Positions 1 through 9,802 of a stretch of 28,421 nucleotides of DNA are shown here, piece by piece. The notes beneath the pieces were generated by a model. The model saw only the letters and a program-made list of their open reading frames with translations. It made no database searches and had not been told where the DNA came from. Origin of the DNA: Candidatus Altimarinota bacterium (GTDB lineage: Bacteria; Patescibacteriota; Gracilibacteria; Absconditabacterales; Absconditicoccaceae); contig JALUXR010000069.1 in the NCBI GenBank assembly GCA_027013285.1, positions 1 through 28,421 on the forward strand, in the 5' to 3' direction. Position 1 is the stretch's first letter, and each line of letters begins with the position of its first letter. The position numbers and the translations under genes were made by a program.

Positions 1-1524
1 TATTTCTAAATTATATTTTTTTGCAAAAGCAAAATCCCTTTCATCATGAGCAGGAACAGCCATCACAGCTCAAGTTCCATAATTTCATAAAACATAATCA
101 GCTATCCAAAGAGGAACTTTTTTTCAGTTAAAAGGATTTATCACATAAGAACCTGTCCAAACTCAAGATTTTTCTTTATTATCAGCTGTTCTATCTAAAT
201 CCGACTTTTTCTTTGCTTCATCAATATATTTCTCACAAACTTCTTTTTGTTCTGGAGTTATAAATTTTTCTACATCTTTATGATCTGGAGCTAAAACAGT
301 ATAAGTCATACCAAAAACTGTATCAATTCTAGTTGTATAAACTGAAATTTTTCATATTTTTTCATATGAGTTTTCTAAGTATTTTTTATAAGCTTGTGTA
401 AGTTTATCTGCTAAATAATAACTTTTTATAAAATAATTACTATTTGATTGTTTTCATAAAACAACTTTTATAAGTTTTTTTCATAATATAAAATATCATA
501 TATTGTTATCATCAAAATCTATTTTATCCAAAGCAGTATAAACTGCTCCAAGCAAATTTTTTCTATAATGAAATTCCTTTAATGACTTTGATTTAAAATG
601 TTTAAGTATATTTTTTGAATTAAATAATATTTTTTTATCATGATTGATTACATAAGCATCAATTTCTTTTACAAAATGATTATTTTTCTTGATTTTTATA
701 ATTTTTTGTTTATTATATTTTTCAGATGAGGTATTAGCCGGGCGATTGAGTCCAACTTGGATTAAATCCAAGATGCATACCTCATTTTTTTTATTATTTT
801 TTATAACAGTCATTTCAAATTCACAACCTTCAGATTTTCCTATCCAGTTTCTTTGCATCTCTTTTATACTTTCCGGCCAATCAAGTTTATCTACATCTTT
901 CAAAAGTCTATCAGCATATTTTGTAATACCAAGAACCCATTGTCTAATTTTTTTCTTCTCTACTTTTGTTCAACATCTTTCACAAGTAAAATCATTCAAA
1001 ACTTCTTCATTAGCTAAACCTGTTTTACAAGAAGGACAATAATTTATCGGTAAATCTTGTTCATAAGCAAGACCATTTTCAAATAATTTTAAAAATATCC
1101 ATTGAGTCCATTTATAATATTCAGGATCTGTTGTATCTATTTCTCTATCCCAATCATAAGAAATTCATAAATTTTTAATTTGACTTCTAAAATTATTTAT
1201 ATTTTTATCTGTAGTTTCTCTAGGATGAGTTCAAGTTTTAATAGCATAATTTTCAGCTGGTAATCCAAAAGCATCCCATCCTATTGGATGAAGAACATTG
1301 TATCATTTTGCTTTTTTATACCTTGCAATAATATCACTTGCAGTATATCATTCTGGATGTCCTACATGAAGTCATTCTCAGCTAGGATAAGGAAACATAT
1401 CCAAAACATAATATTTTGGTTTATCTGCAAAATTATCATCTCAAGGATTATAAGTTTTATAAGTTTTTTTTTCCTCCCAATATTTTTTCCATTTTTCTTC
1501 TACTTTTTTATGTTCATAAGTCAT
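1..1524 (-). CDS. leuS: Leucyl-tRNA synthetase, N-terminal 508 residues (3' end beyond window)
   Basis: Class I synthetase that charges tRNA-Leu and edits mischarged tRNA. Read with UGA=Gly from ATG at 1524, it shows the N-terminal FPYPSG-x-GLHVGH signature (HIGH-type motif), then PIGWDAFGLPAEN, a zinc knuckle (CPSC ... CERC), RNWIGKSEG near residue 230, the editing-domain threonine-rich peptide TTRIDT at about 397, and VPAHDERDFAFA at about 490. The KMSKS region lies past the window edge. The gap between IGKSEG and TTRIDT is about 160 residues, against under 20 in E. coli LeuRS, so an insertion of roughly 145 Lys/Asn-rich residues sits inside the CP1 editing domain. No Shine-Dalgarno is visible. 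A terminator separates it from the YbaB-family gene upstream. Family assignment is very secure; the role of the insertion is unknown. Confidence 0.96.
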
Positions 1525-1555
1525 ATCAAAGAAAATTATAAATTAAAACTATACT

Positions 1556-1583
1556 TTTATACAGATATAAGCTATAAAAACAA
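1556..1583 (-). promoter_or_regulatory. Possible leuS promoter
   Basis: On the minus strand, TTGTTT and TATAAA are separated by 16 bases, about 30 bases upstream of the leuS ATG and just after the terminator of the preceding gene. In DNA this AT-rich such matches arise by chance, so this is tentative. Confidence 0.3.
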
Positions 1584-1593
1584 TATTTTTACA

Positions 1594-1617
1594 TAAAAAA
1601 AAGAGCTTAAACAGCTC
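1594..1617 (-). terminator. Rho-independent terminator after the YbaB-family gene
   Basis: On the minus strand a GAGCT/AGCTC stem with a 5-base loop is followed by a run of eight or more Ts. It lies 10 bases past the YbaB-family stop codon and before the leuS start. The stem is short (5 bp) but GC-rich for this sequence. Confidence 0.65.
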
Positions 1618-1627
1618 AACATTAATA

Positions 1628-1978
1628 TTAACTTAATCATGGAAATCATCCACCACCTTGTCATCACATCATTCAGGCTAATTGACTTGGATCAAAACCT
1701 AATATTTCTTTTGTTTTTTCCATAGCAACTTGTTGTGCCTTTTCTTGACCTTTTATAAAAGCCTTTTTAATAGCTTCTTCAAGTTGGTCTTTAGCTTCGA
1801 TAGATAATAAAGTTTCATCTTCTATTTTTACATCTTTAATTTTTGTATCAGCAGTAATATCTATTATTACTCAAGATTCTTTAGCTCTAATCAATGTATT
1901 TCATAGCTTTTTTTGTAATTCTTGATATTTTGTATACATTTGTTTCATATCACCTAAACCTCACATTCATGGAATCAT
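1628..1978 (-). CDS. YbaB/EbfC-family nucleoid-associated protein, 116 aa
   Basis: Small DNA-binding protein family whose members form tweezer-like dimers on the nucleoid. The product opens with a Gly/Met-rich segment (MIPGMGGLGDMKQMY), then a helical stretch and a middle with the family pattern: short strands ending in a conserved acidic patch, then a helix rich in Ala/Lys and EKAQQVAMEKTKEILG. It ends in a glycine-rich tail in which most glycines are UGA codons. Length matches the family (about 100-115 aa). Start ATG at 1978, stop TAA at 1628. It lies 31 bases downstream of trigger factor on the same strand, so the two may be co-transcribed, and it ends at a terminator. In many bacteria ybaB follows dnaX; here it does not. 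Confidence 0.75.
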
Positions 1979-2009
1979 TTTTTATAATTATTAATTAAAT
2001 AAATAGTTA

Positions 2010-3218
2010 TTATTTAGACTTTTTTTCTTCTTTTTTAAATAAAGATAATAATTTTTCTTCTAAATCTAAATCTTTCTTAAAATCAATTTTATCAATCAAT
2101 TTATTTAATTCTGCATATTTCATTAAAATTAAGAAATTTCAAATACTTTCTTTTGCAGCAGCAGTCAAATCTTCATAGAATTTTTTAACTTCTTCTGGTT
2201 TCATACTTTTAAGCATTTTTTCAAAATTTTCAGCACCACCATATCTTTGTTTTAAAGTTTCTATTCTTTGTTTAATTTCTTGATCTATAAGAGTTTTTGG
2301 AATAACTAATTCGAATGAATCATTTATTTTTTTAACTAAATCTTCTACAAATTTATTTAATTCTGTTCTTCTTTTCTCAATTTGTAGAGTATTTTTAATT
2401 TCTTCATAAAATCAATCTAAATTTTCATATCTTTTACCAAACCATTTTTCAATATTATCTAAATTAACTTCTGGTAAATGAGATTCTTTAATCTCTGTAA
2501 TAGTAGCTTTTACCTTAGCTATTTTTAATTCAGCTTTATCTTTTTTAAAATATTGTAACAAAGTTGGTAATTTATCAGAATAATCAAATTCTACAAAATC
2601 TCATACTTTTTTACCATCAAAATTTTCTTTTAACATAGGAAATTCAGCATAATCTTCTTTTGCTAAGAAAACTTTACCATCACCTACTTTTTCTCATTTA
2701 TCATTTAGATAATCTAATTCTAATTTAGTATAAGTTTTTTCTGTATCTACTTTTTCTACATCTTTATATTCAGCAAATTGAGTTTGTAATCATTTAACTG
2801 CTCTTTCTATATCCTCTTCATTTACATTTTCATCTGGTAATGTGGGTTCTATAGATTTATAATTTTCATTTTTAACTTCTACAACTGGGTATTTATCAAC
2901 TTTAAAAGTTATAACAACATTATTTCATTTTTTTTCATTGTTTATATCATATATTTCTCAAATAAGTTGATATTCTTTTACAGCATCTTTCAATGCATCA
3001 TTTACAGCTTGTTCATAGATTGCTCCTTGTAAATATTCTACATTAATTCTTTTTTTTATATCTTCTATAGGTGCTTTACCTGGTCTATAACCTGGAACAT
3101 CTACATCTTTTCATAATTCTCTAGTTGCTTTTTCTTCTAATTTTGCAAATTCATCTGGAGTAATAGTTAATTTAACTTCAATATTAGATTGAGCTCATTT
3201 TATAATCTCTTTTTCCAT
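2010..3218 (-). CDS. tig: Trigger factor, ribosome-associated chaperone, 402 aa
   Basis: Chaperone that binds nascent chains at the ribosome exit tunnel. The N-terminal ribosome-binding domain carries VPGYRPGKAP (residues about 45-55), the equivalent of the GFRxGKxP signature loop that docks on protein L23. The central part covers the PPIase-like region (LDYLNDKGEKVGD ... FPMLKENFDGKKVGD) and the C-terminal half is the helical chaperone domain (IPKTLIDQEIKQRI ... RYGG). It ends in a Lys-rich tail. The length of 402 aa is slightly shorter than the usual 430-450. The start is ATG at 3218 with an A/T-only leader and no Shine-Dalgarno. It lies directly downstream of rnpB and may share its transcript. 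Confidence 0.93.
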
Positions 3219-3250
3219 AATAATATTTAATAAATAAAATTTTAAAATTT

Positions 3251-3578
3251 AATGTCCTTCGTATAAGCCCTGTTTTGTATTAGTAGAAATCTATCTAAAT
3301 CAGCTTATAGCTGATATCAAGCAGCTTCAAGTTTCCTATCCACCTTACATCTATCAAAGGTTTACCTTGACAATACTCATCAAGTATTGAAACAAAAGTA
3401 GAAATAATAAATATCTCATCTTCACTTTTCACCTTTTCCCTAAAATAAATTTAGGATAGTATAGTCTCTGTGACACTTTCTTTTTTCTCAAATAGAGAGC
3501 AAAGACCGTTAGTCTTTTGAGTTTTTTAGATGCAGGGACTTTCCTTTCCATACGGAATATCTACAGGAAGGACATTTG
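3251..3578 (-). ncRNA. rnpB: RNase P RNA (bacterial)
   Basis: Catalytic RNA of ribonuclease P, which trims tRNA 5' leaders. The minus strand shows, in order, the conserved blocks of the family: GGAAAGTCC near the 5' end, CACAGAGA at about one third, AAAAGGTGAAAAG, GTAAAC, AGATG, and near the 3' end ACAAAACAGGGCTTAT (counterpart of ACAGAACCCGGCTTA). The two ends pair over ten bases (AATGTCCTTC with GAAGGACATT), forming helix P1 and setting the boundaries to within a few bases. Length of about 328 is close to the usual 350-400. A good promoter lies immediately upstream. Confidence 0.93.
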
Positions 3579-3584
3579 TAATGA

Positions 3585-3612
3585 ATAATAAAGATTTACA
3601 GTTACATTTCAA
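3585..3612 (-). promoter_or_regulatory. Promoter of rnpB
   Basis: Minus strand: -35 TTGAAA, 16-base spacer, -10 TATTAT, with the RNase P RNA 5' end about seven bases after the -10 box, the correct distance for a transcription start. The agreement with an independently placed RNA 5' end makes it one of the best promoter calls in the window. Confidence 0.65.
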
Positions 3613-3638
3613 TTTATTTTTCATAGAATAAATTTTAA

Positions 3639-4391
3639 CTATTCCTTATTAATTTCTATTATTTGATCTCTTAATTCTGTAGCCTTTTCAAATTCCCAAT
3701 GACTTACAGCTTCCTTAAGTTGTTGTTCTAAATTTTTTAATATCATCTCTTTTTCTTTCTTTGTCATTCTCTTTAATTTCTTTTTTTTATCATTTTCTCT
3801 TTTTTGAAAAACATCTATACCATCATCTTTTGCAGCCTGTAAATTTTTTATATTACTAATAGCTATTTCTGGAGTAATTCAATGTTTTTTATTATATTCA
3901 ATTTGAACCTGTCTTCTTCTATAAGTTTCCATGATAGCATCATACATAGATTTTGTTATTTTATCTGCATACAAAGCTACTTCAGAATTTGGGTTTCTAG
4001 CTGCCCTTCAAATAATTTGTATTAAAGCTGTTTTACTTCTCAAAAATCATTCATTATCTGCATCAAAAATTCAAATAAATGTTACTTCTGGTAAATCTAT
4101 TCATTCTCTAAGTAAATTTACTCAAACCAAGATATCTATTTTTCAATTTCTAAGTTTTTTTATAATTTCAAATCTTTCAAGAGTATCTATTTCTGAATGC
4201 AAAAAATAAGCCTTAAATCATCTCTCTAAAAGTAAATTTGCTACTTCCTCAGCAGATCTTTTTGTAGTTGTAATAATAAGACTTCTTCAATCTTTTTCTT
4301 TATGTTCTTTTATTTTTAACAACATATGATCAAAAAAAGTTCCTACACTCTTTTTCTCTCAAAACAAAATTTGTTCAGTCTTTTTATCCAT
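3639..4391 (-). CDS. UvrB C-terminal half only (helicase domain 2 plus UVR motif), 250 aa
   Basis: UvrB is the damage-verifying helicase-like subunit of nucleotide excision repair. Only its C-terminal part is present: residues 37-50 match the start of RecA-like domain 2 (SLIITTTKRSAEEV), followed by HSEIDTLER (65-73), DILVGVNLLREGIDLPEV (helicase motif V), FDADNEGFLRS, QIIGRAARN (motif VI, arginine fingers), YADKIT, and a C-terminal UVR motif (about 216-248) that would bind UvrC. The Walker A domain, the beta-hairpin and the DNA-binding region (about the first 400 residues of a normal 660-aa UvrB) are absent. The ORF opens with its own ATG at 4391, and a different gene occupies the DNA immediately upstream. 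It is a split gene, a remnant, or a reduced protein with a new role. Stop is TAG. Confidence 0.85.
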
Positions 4392-4402
4392 AAAAATTAT
4401 TA

Positions 4403-4693
4403 TTATTTAAACATATTATCTATTTTCTCTGTAATAGCTTGTTTTAATTTATTTTTAATATCTGTTAATATTTTTTCTTTTTGAACTTCCAACTGTTTGA
4501 TAGCTTCTTGTTTTTTTTGCTCCAAAATAGCATTTACTTTTGCCGATCATGTATTTAATTGATCTTTAAAATTAGTATTTAAACTATTTACCATTTGATC
4601 ATAAGACAAATCCATACTTACTTTAAATCATAATCACCCACCTACTACAAATCCAGCTATAAAAAATATTAATGCTATAACAATAGTTCTCAT
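4403..4693 (-). CDS. Small membrane-anchored coiled-coil protein, 96 aa, unknown function
   Basis: Not recognised. Residues 4-25 form one hydrophobic segment with glycines (FFIAGFVVGGG, two of them UGA-coded), and the rest is a hydrophilic, Lys/Gln/Glu-rich helix (AILEQKKQEAIKQLE) likely to form a coiled coil. The layout is a single N-terminal anchor with a soluble helix, cytoplasmic or external. It sits 11 bases upstream of the UvrB-like ORF and 63 bases downstream of holA on the same strand. The start is ATG at 4693 with an A/T-only leader. Composition and codon use match its neighbours. Confidence 0.7.
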
Positions 4694-4756
4694 TTTTTTT
4701 ATTAAAATAGTAAATACTTTGAATATAAAACTTTTTAGGCATATTTCAAACTAAAT

Positions 4757-5695
4757 TTACATATCCAAAATTATCTTTTTCAAATACAAATATCATAATC
4801 AACTATCTATTTTTCAAGATTTTATACCATAATCCAAATCTATAAGTTTTTTAAATATCTTTTTATAAACTCAAAAATCACTGTTATACTTGTAAATTTT
4901 TCACACAACAAATGGATGCACTCAAAGTTTTGTAGCAACCTCTTTGGAGGTAAGCCCATCTTGTTTATTTTCAACTATCAAAATTATATTTTTCAAATTC
5001 CAATAAAGCAATCATAAAATCTTAAAAAAATCTTCCTGATTTGCTTGTAAATTTTGTAATATTTTGATAGCTTTTTCTTTATTTTTTAAATTATCAAGCA
5101 AAGCAAAACTATCTTGCTCAGTATTTGTGTTCACATATTTATCGACTAGTTCTTTTGTTATTTTATTTGAAATTTTTAATATTTTTTCTAATTCATTATG
5201 AATAGTAAATAAATTTACTCAAGTTTTTCAAATAATATACTCTGCCAATATTTCATTTATTTGAAAAGTTTTTATTAAATATGCAATTAATTTTTTTTCA
5301 GAAAAAGCCTTAAATTCTTTTAAATCAATACCTGAATGTTTTGATAAAAATTTATAAAATTTGGTTCTTTTATCAGGTTTATAACTTACGATAGCTATCA
5401 CATTATCTGGTGATAAATTATCTATATGCTCTGTAAAAAACTTTTCTAATTTTTCTTGATCAGCAGAAGAAATCTTATTTAATCCATCTTTTGGAATTCA
5501 TTTTATCACGATAAATTTTTTTTCATCAAAAAGTCAGCCACCCATACAAGCAGAAATAATCTCATCAGCAGAATCAATAATATCTGGATAAGCATAATAA
5601 TTATTACTTCCATATTTTGTAAGAAATGCTTTTTTCCATTTTGTAAGTTGCTGTTCTATAAGAAATTTTTCTTCACCAGTAAAAAAGAAAATCAT
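4757..5695 (-). CDS. holA: DNA polymerase III delta subunit, 312 aa
   Basis: Clamp-loader subunit that opens the beta sliding clamp. The ORF starts with MIFFFTGEEKFLIEQQL, the family's N-terminal strand followed by the degenerate P-loop position (typically Y-x-x-x-G-x-D/E), then GGGLFDEKKFIVIKGIP (the SLFSxxRLVVV-type motif), DNVIAIVSYKPDKRTKFYKFL, a helical middle, and a C-terminal collar-type domain ending with an AxxLGVHPFVVGKIYKY motif typical of delta subunits. Length fits the family (about 310-345). Many glycines, including those of GGG near residue 59, are UGA codons. The start is ATG at 5695; the CDF transporter ends 24 bases upstream, so the genes may be co-transcribed. Confidence 0.85.
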
Positions 5696-5719
5696 ATTTT
5701 TAATATCAAAAATAAATAA

Positions 5720-6622
5720 TTATTTACACCCATTTGTATTACTATCATCATAAGGATCTGCATGCCAAATAATATGCCAATTATCACTAGAATCTATTTT
5801 TTTTATTTCATTTTCTATTTTATCTCATAAATCATGAGCTTGTAAGATAGTAGTTTCTGGATCCATTACAAAATGAAATTCTACAAATTTATCATTACTA
5901 CCACCTGCTCTTGTTTTCAAACAATGATAAGAATCAAATTTTCATTCAGTTAAATATTTATCAATAATTTCTTTAACTTTTTCATGTTCCTCTAAAGATC
6001 TATCTAAAAGTAAATTTGTCCCTTCTTTTATAAGTCAATAAGCTTCATGAATAATATATAATCAAATTAATAATCATACTACAGCATCAATCCAAGTTAA
6101 ATGTGGAAAGAAAAAAATAATAACCAATACTGTAAGAACTGAAATATTTATATATAAATCCATCTTATAATGAATAGAATCTCACTTTATAATTAAATTT
6201 TCTGTCTTTTTATAAACATAATTTAGATAATAAACTAATCATCAAGTAGCAACTATACTTATTATCATCACAACAATAGACCAGCTTAAATGTGTAATCT
6301 CACTTGGATAAATAAATTTATTTATAGATTCATAAATAATATAAAATCAAGATAATGTAATCACACTTCATTCGATAGTAGCTGCAATACCCTCTATTTT
6401 TCCATGCCCATAATTATGATCTTCATCAGCTGGATTTTGAGAAAACTTAATAGCAAAAAAATTAAAAACACTTACTCAAGTATCAAGCAGACTATCCATA
6501 GCAGAAGACAAAAGAGATACTGATCAAGAAAAAATTCAAATTATAAATTTCATAATAGCTAGAAAAAATGCAACTGACATAGCAACTATTGGAGCTTTTT
6601 TTTCAAGTTTAAAATAATCCAT
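5720..6622 (-). CDS. Cation diffusion facilitator (CDF) metal exporter, 300 aa
   Basis: Proton-coupled exporter of divalent metal ions in the cytoplasmic membrane. Six hydrophobic segments fill residues 10-215, and a soluble C-terminal metal-binding domain follows. The transport-site ligands are visible: D43xxxD47 in helix 2 and H151xxxD155 in helix 5. The presence of His in the second pair matches zinc-type transporters such as YiiP rather than the manganese group. A YGHGK motif (about 71-75) follows helix 2. The C-terminal domain contains HFVMDPETT and ends WHIIWHADP. The length of 300 is typical. The likely substrate is Zn(II), possibly Fe(II) or Cd(II); this is inference from the ligand set. 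No regulator gene lies nearby. Confidence 0.92.
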
Positions 6623-6683
6623 AATAAAATAAAATATAATTAAATGTAATCTTTATAAAACAATTAACTATCTTTTCAAGGTT

Positions 6684-8072
6684 TTAATTTTTCAAATACT
6701 CTTCTAAAACTTTTCAAACAATTTCTACAGAAATTAAATTACAACTTTCTTCCGTCGTATGTGCCCCTTTGATTGTTGGTCATACAGACACTGCACAGGC
6801 TGGCTCTCAAAGTTTTTTAACCAATGCACCACATTCAAGTCCTGCATGATAAGCTACTATTTGTGATTTATCTAAATTATTTTCTTGTAAAACTTGATCA
6901 TAAGTTTTCTTAATATCTTGTATAAAATCTGAATTTGGATTTTCTTCCCATCATGGATATTCACTAGAAAAGTTTATATTAAATCAAGAAAAATTAGTTT
7001 TTATCTCATCTTTAATTTCTTCTAAATCTTCTTTCGAAGAACTTCTTGGCATACAAACCATTTCAAGTTTTCAGTTTTCAATATTCAAAATTCATAAATT
7101 ATTTGAAGTCCTTACAAGATTTTCAATTTTATCACTCATTTTAATTACTCAAACTTTTGTATTCAAAACTGCTTTTACAAGTTTTTCTAAATTTTCTATA
7201 ACTTCCTGATTTAAATTTATTTCTTCTATTTTGTAAAAAGTTTCTGGTGCATCATAGTTTTGTTTTATATTTTTTACTAACAAATCTAATTTATCATCCA
7301 ATTTTTCATTAGAAAAAACTATAGCTTCCAATTCTTTTGGAATAGCATTATCAGCCACACCTGCTTGTAAATAAGTCAAATCTACATTATTTTGATCCAA
7401 AAACTCAAAAAAACTATAAATAGCATTTCATCTATTTTTATCTATCTCAACTCCTGAATGTCCTCATTTCATTCATCATAAAACTATTTTATAAGCTTTT
7501 TTATAGTTAGATTTTTTAGTTTTAAAATTTTTTGAAATATCTATTCTTACTCAACCAGCAGAACTTACACATATTTCTTGTAAATCTTCTGTATCGATAT
7601 TTATAAGTTTTTTTCATTTTAACATAGAAGAATCAAGATTTAATGCTCAAATAAGTCATACTTCCTCAGATTTAGTAATCAAAAGTTCAAGTGATGGATG
7701 ATTTGAATTTGTAGCTAAATACATTGCCATAGCTAAGCCAATACCATTATCAGCTCATAAAGTAGTTTTGTCAGCAGTAATTATATTTCAATTTTTAATA
7801 ATTTTTATTCCATCAATTTCAAAATTATGATTTGAATCTTTGTCTTTTACACAAACCATATCCATATGTCATTGCAAAATAACAGGTTCTTCATTTTCTC
7901 TTCACTTTGTTCAAGGAACATAAATTACAATATTTCAAACTTTATCTATTTTGTAATCAAATCAATTTTCCTTTGCCCAGTTTTTGAAAAAATCTAAAAT
8001 TTTATCCTCATGAAATGAACATCTTGGCACAGATGATAATTTTTCAAAGTTTTTTAGGATTTTTGTTAGCAT
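6684..8072 (-). CDS. pepD: Aminoacyl-histidine dipeptidase (Xaa-His dipeptidase), M20 family, 462 aa
   Basis: Zinc metallopeptidase that cleaves small peptides, typically beta-Ala-His or Xaa-His, and so recycles amino acids from peptides. The metal ligands are all present in order: H69 in QGHMD, D108 in LGADNG (bridging), the E136/E137 pair in TKSEEVGLIGA (catalytic base plus ligand), D160 in INIDTED, and the C-terminal His in KGAHTTEE. GGHSGVEI (near 215) is the family signature before the dimerisation domain, and YHAGLECG precedes the last ligand. Length is close to E. coli PepD (485). It is useful to an organism living on host-derived peptides (inference). The start is ATG at 8072 with no Shine-Dalgarno. 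Confidence 0.93.
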
Positions 8073-8300
8073 AGTTGTTTTATTAATTAGTTAAAATAAT
8101 TTTTATTTGAAAATAAAATATTATAAAGATTCTAGAAAAATGTTATAAAATTACAATATTAAATGCAACATATTTATTTTTCTACACAAAACTTCCCATA
8201 ATCAATCATTCAAGCCAATCTATTGGTTTTGTTTCTCAATTACAATAGAAGCTTTTTTTACTGGTAAGATTATCAGTTTCATAATTATTTTCATTTTATC
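8073..8300. other. 228-base intergenic stretch without a convincing gene
   Basis: Lies between pepD and the aldehyde dehydrogenase, both on the minus strand. It holds AT-rich DNA with a TATAAT-like box near 8118-8126 (minus strand) that could belong to pepD, and a small palindrome CCAATCTATTGG at about 8217-8228. The dehydrogenase-proximal 100 bases contain a minus-strand open frame of about 36 codons ending at a UAG, but it has no start codon, follows an in-frame UAA and resembles nothing I recognise. No terminator with a clear T-run was found. Confidence 0.4.
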
Positions 8301-9659
8301 TTAATAAACTATCACTTTTTCATTTGTAAAATTCTTCATTCCCCTTTCCCCAAGTTCTCTACCATAACCAGAGTTTTTTACTCAACCATATGGAAGAAAT
8401 GGATAAGATGTAGGAATTTTATTCCAAAACACACTTCCACTTTCTATCATCCTACTATATTTTTCAAATTTCTCTTTACGATCTGTAATAATTGCACTTG
8501 TAAGCCCATATCTTGAATTGTTTGCCAAAGCTATAGCATCTTGTTCATCTTTTGCTTTTATGATAGGAGCTACAGGTCAAAAAGTTTCTTCCTCAAAGAC
8601 TTTCATTCAAGGTTTTACATCTATTAAAACTGTTGGAGCAAAATAAAATCATTTTCTATCTAATCTTTTTCAACCTAAAACTAATTTAGCTCATTGTTGG
8701 ACACTTTCTGAAACTATATTTTCAAGTTCTTCAAGCATACTTTCTTTTGCTAAAGGTCATACTTGTGTATTTGAGTCAAATGGGTCTCATATTTTAAGTT
8801 CACTCATTGCTTTTGTAAATTTTTCTACAAATTCATCATAATATTTTTCTAAAATTATAAATCTTTTACTAGAATTACACTTTTGACCACAACTAGACAT
8901 TCTTCATTTTAAAGCAAGTTTTATAACATTATCTATATTTTCTGTATCTAACAAAATAAAAGGATCAAGTCATCCCAATTCTAAAATAGACGGTTTAATA
9001 TATTTTCAAGCTAATGATCCTACTACTCTACCAGCTTTTTCTCATCAAGTAATATTTGTTCATTTTATTCTAAAATCTGAAATTATTTTTTCAGTTAAAC
9101 TACTAGAAACTTGTAAATTCTGATAAACTCATTGTGGAAAACCTGCTTGTAAAAACAATTCTTCAATTTTTCTTGCAACTTGTGGAACATTACTTGCATG
9201 CTTTGACAAAACTACATTTCAAGCTAAAATATTTAGAACTGCATTTCTGAAAACTTGATTATAAGGAAAATTCCACGGACTAATTGTGAAAATAACACCT
9301 AATGGCTCATATACTTTCTTTCATTGTAATCATCATTCATTAAATTCTATATCTGCTAACCATTTTTCAGTATGTTCTGCAAAATATACAGTTCAACTAG
9401 CAGACTTATTTACATCTCATAAAGCTCAAGAAAAAAGCATTCACATTTCAATAGTATCCAATTTTGCTAATTCTTCTTGTTGTTCAAGCATTATTTTAGC
9501 TAGATTTAAAAAAAGTTGTTTTCTATCAGGAATAGAAGTTTTTGACCAACTTTGGAAACACTCATTAGCAAGTTTTATTTTTTCTTCTAATTCATTTTCT
9601 AAAATATAATCATAAGTTTCTATTACTTCTCAAGTTGTAGGATTTATTGTCTTTGGCAT
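8301..9659 (-). CDS. NAD(P)-dependent aldehyde dehydrogenase, succinate-semialdehyde dehydrogenase-like, 452 aa
   Basis: Oxidises an aldehyde to a carboxylate with NAD(P). The N-terminus INPTTGEVIETY is typical of the family. ISPWNFPYNQVFRN (about 128-141) is the cofactor-binding motif, ITGGEKAGRVVG the G-x-x-x-x-G turn, LELGGLDPFIL (Glu near 227, general base) and GQKC (catalytic Cys near 261) the active site. EEETFGPVAP and the C-terminal PFLPYGGVKNSGYGRELG are also conserved. ELGGxDPFI and PFGGxKxSGYGREL-type sequences are shared with succinate-semialdehyde dehydrogenases of the GabD/Sad branch, but the substrate cannot be fixed from sequence. The length of 452 is a little short. It is transcribed divergently from glyS, sharing a 143-base intergenic region. 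Confidence 0.9.
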
Positions 9660-9802
9660 TTTTAAAATAATAAGTTATAAAACATTATTTATACTAATCA
9701 TATTTTCATAAAATCCAAGTTTAGATTTTTATATCAAAACCTCTTTATATTTAACTAAAAATACATATAAATACTTTATATTTTAGATATTAATTAAAAT
9801 AA

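Noticed and set aside
300..850. Intein or homing endonuclease in LeuRS
   Set aside because: No LAGLIDADG, HNH or HINT splicing motifs and no Asn-Cys/Ser junction; the block appears to be an ordinary insertion.
689..1042. Plus-strand ORF of 117 codons
   Set aside because: It is the shadow of leuS, whose opposite-strand product has clear synthetase motifs; the plus-strand peptide is low-complexity Phe/Ser/Leu.
8190..8300. A short minus-strand protein downstream of the aldehyde dehydrogenase
   Set aside because: The open frame of about 36 codons has no start codon and follows an in-frame UAA.
9286..9609. Plus-strand ORF of 107 codons
   Set aside because: It is the shadow of the aldehyde dehydrogenase, which matches its family end to end on the minus strand.
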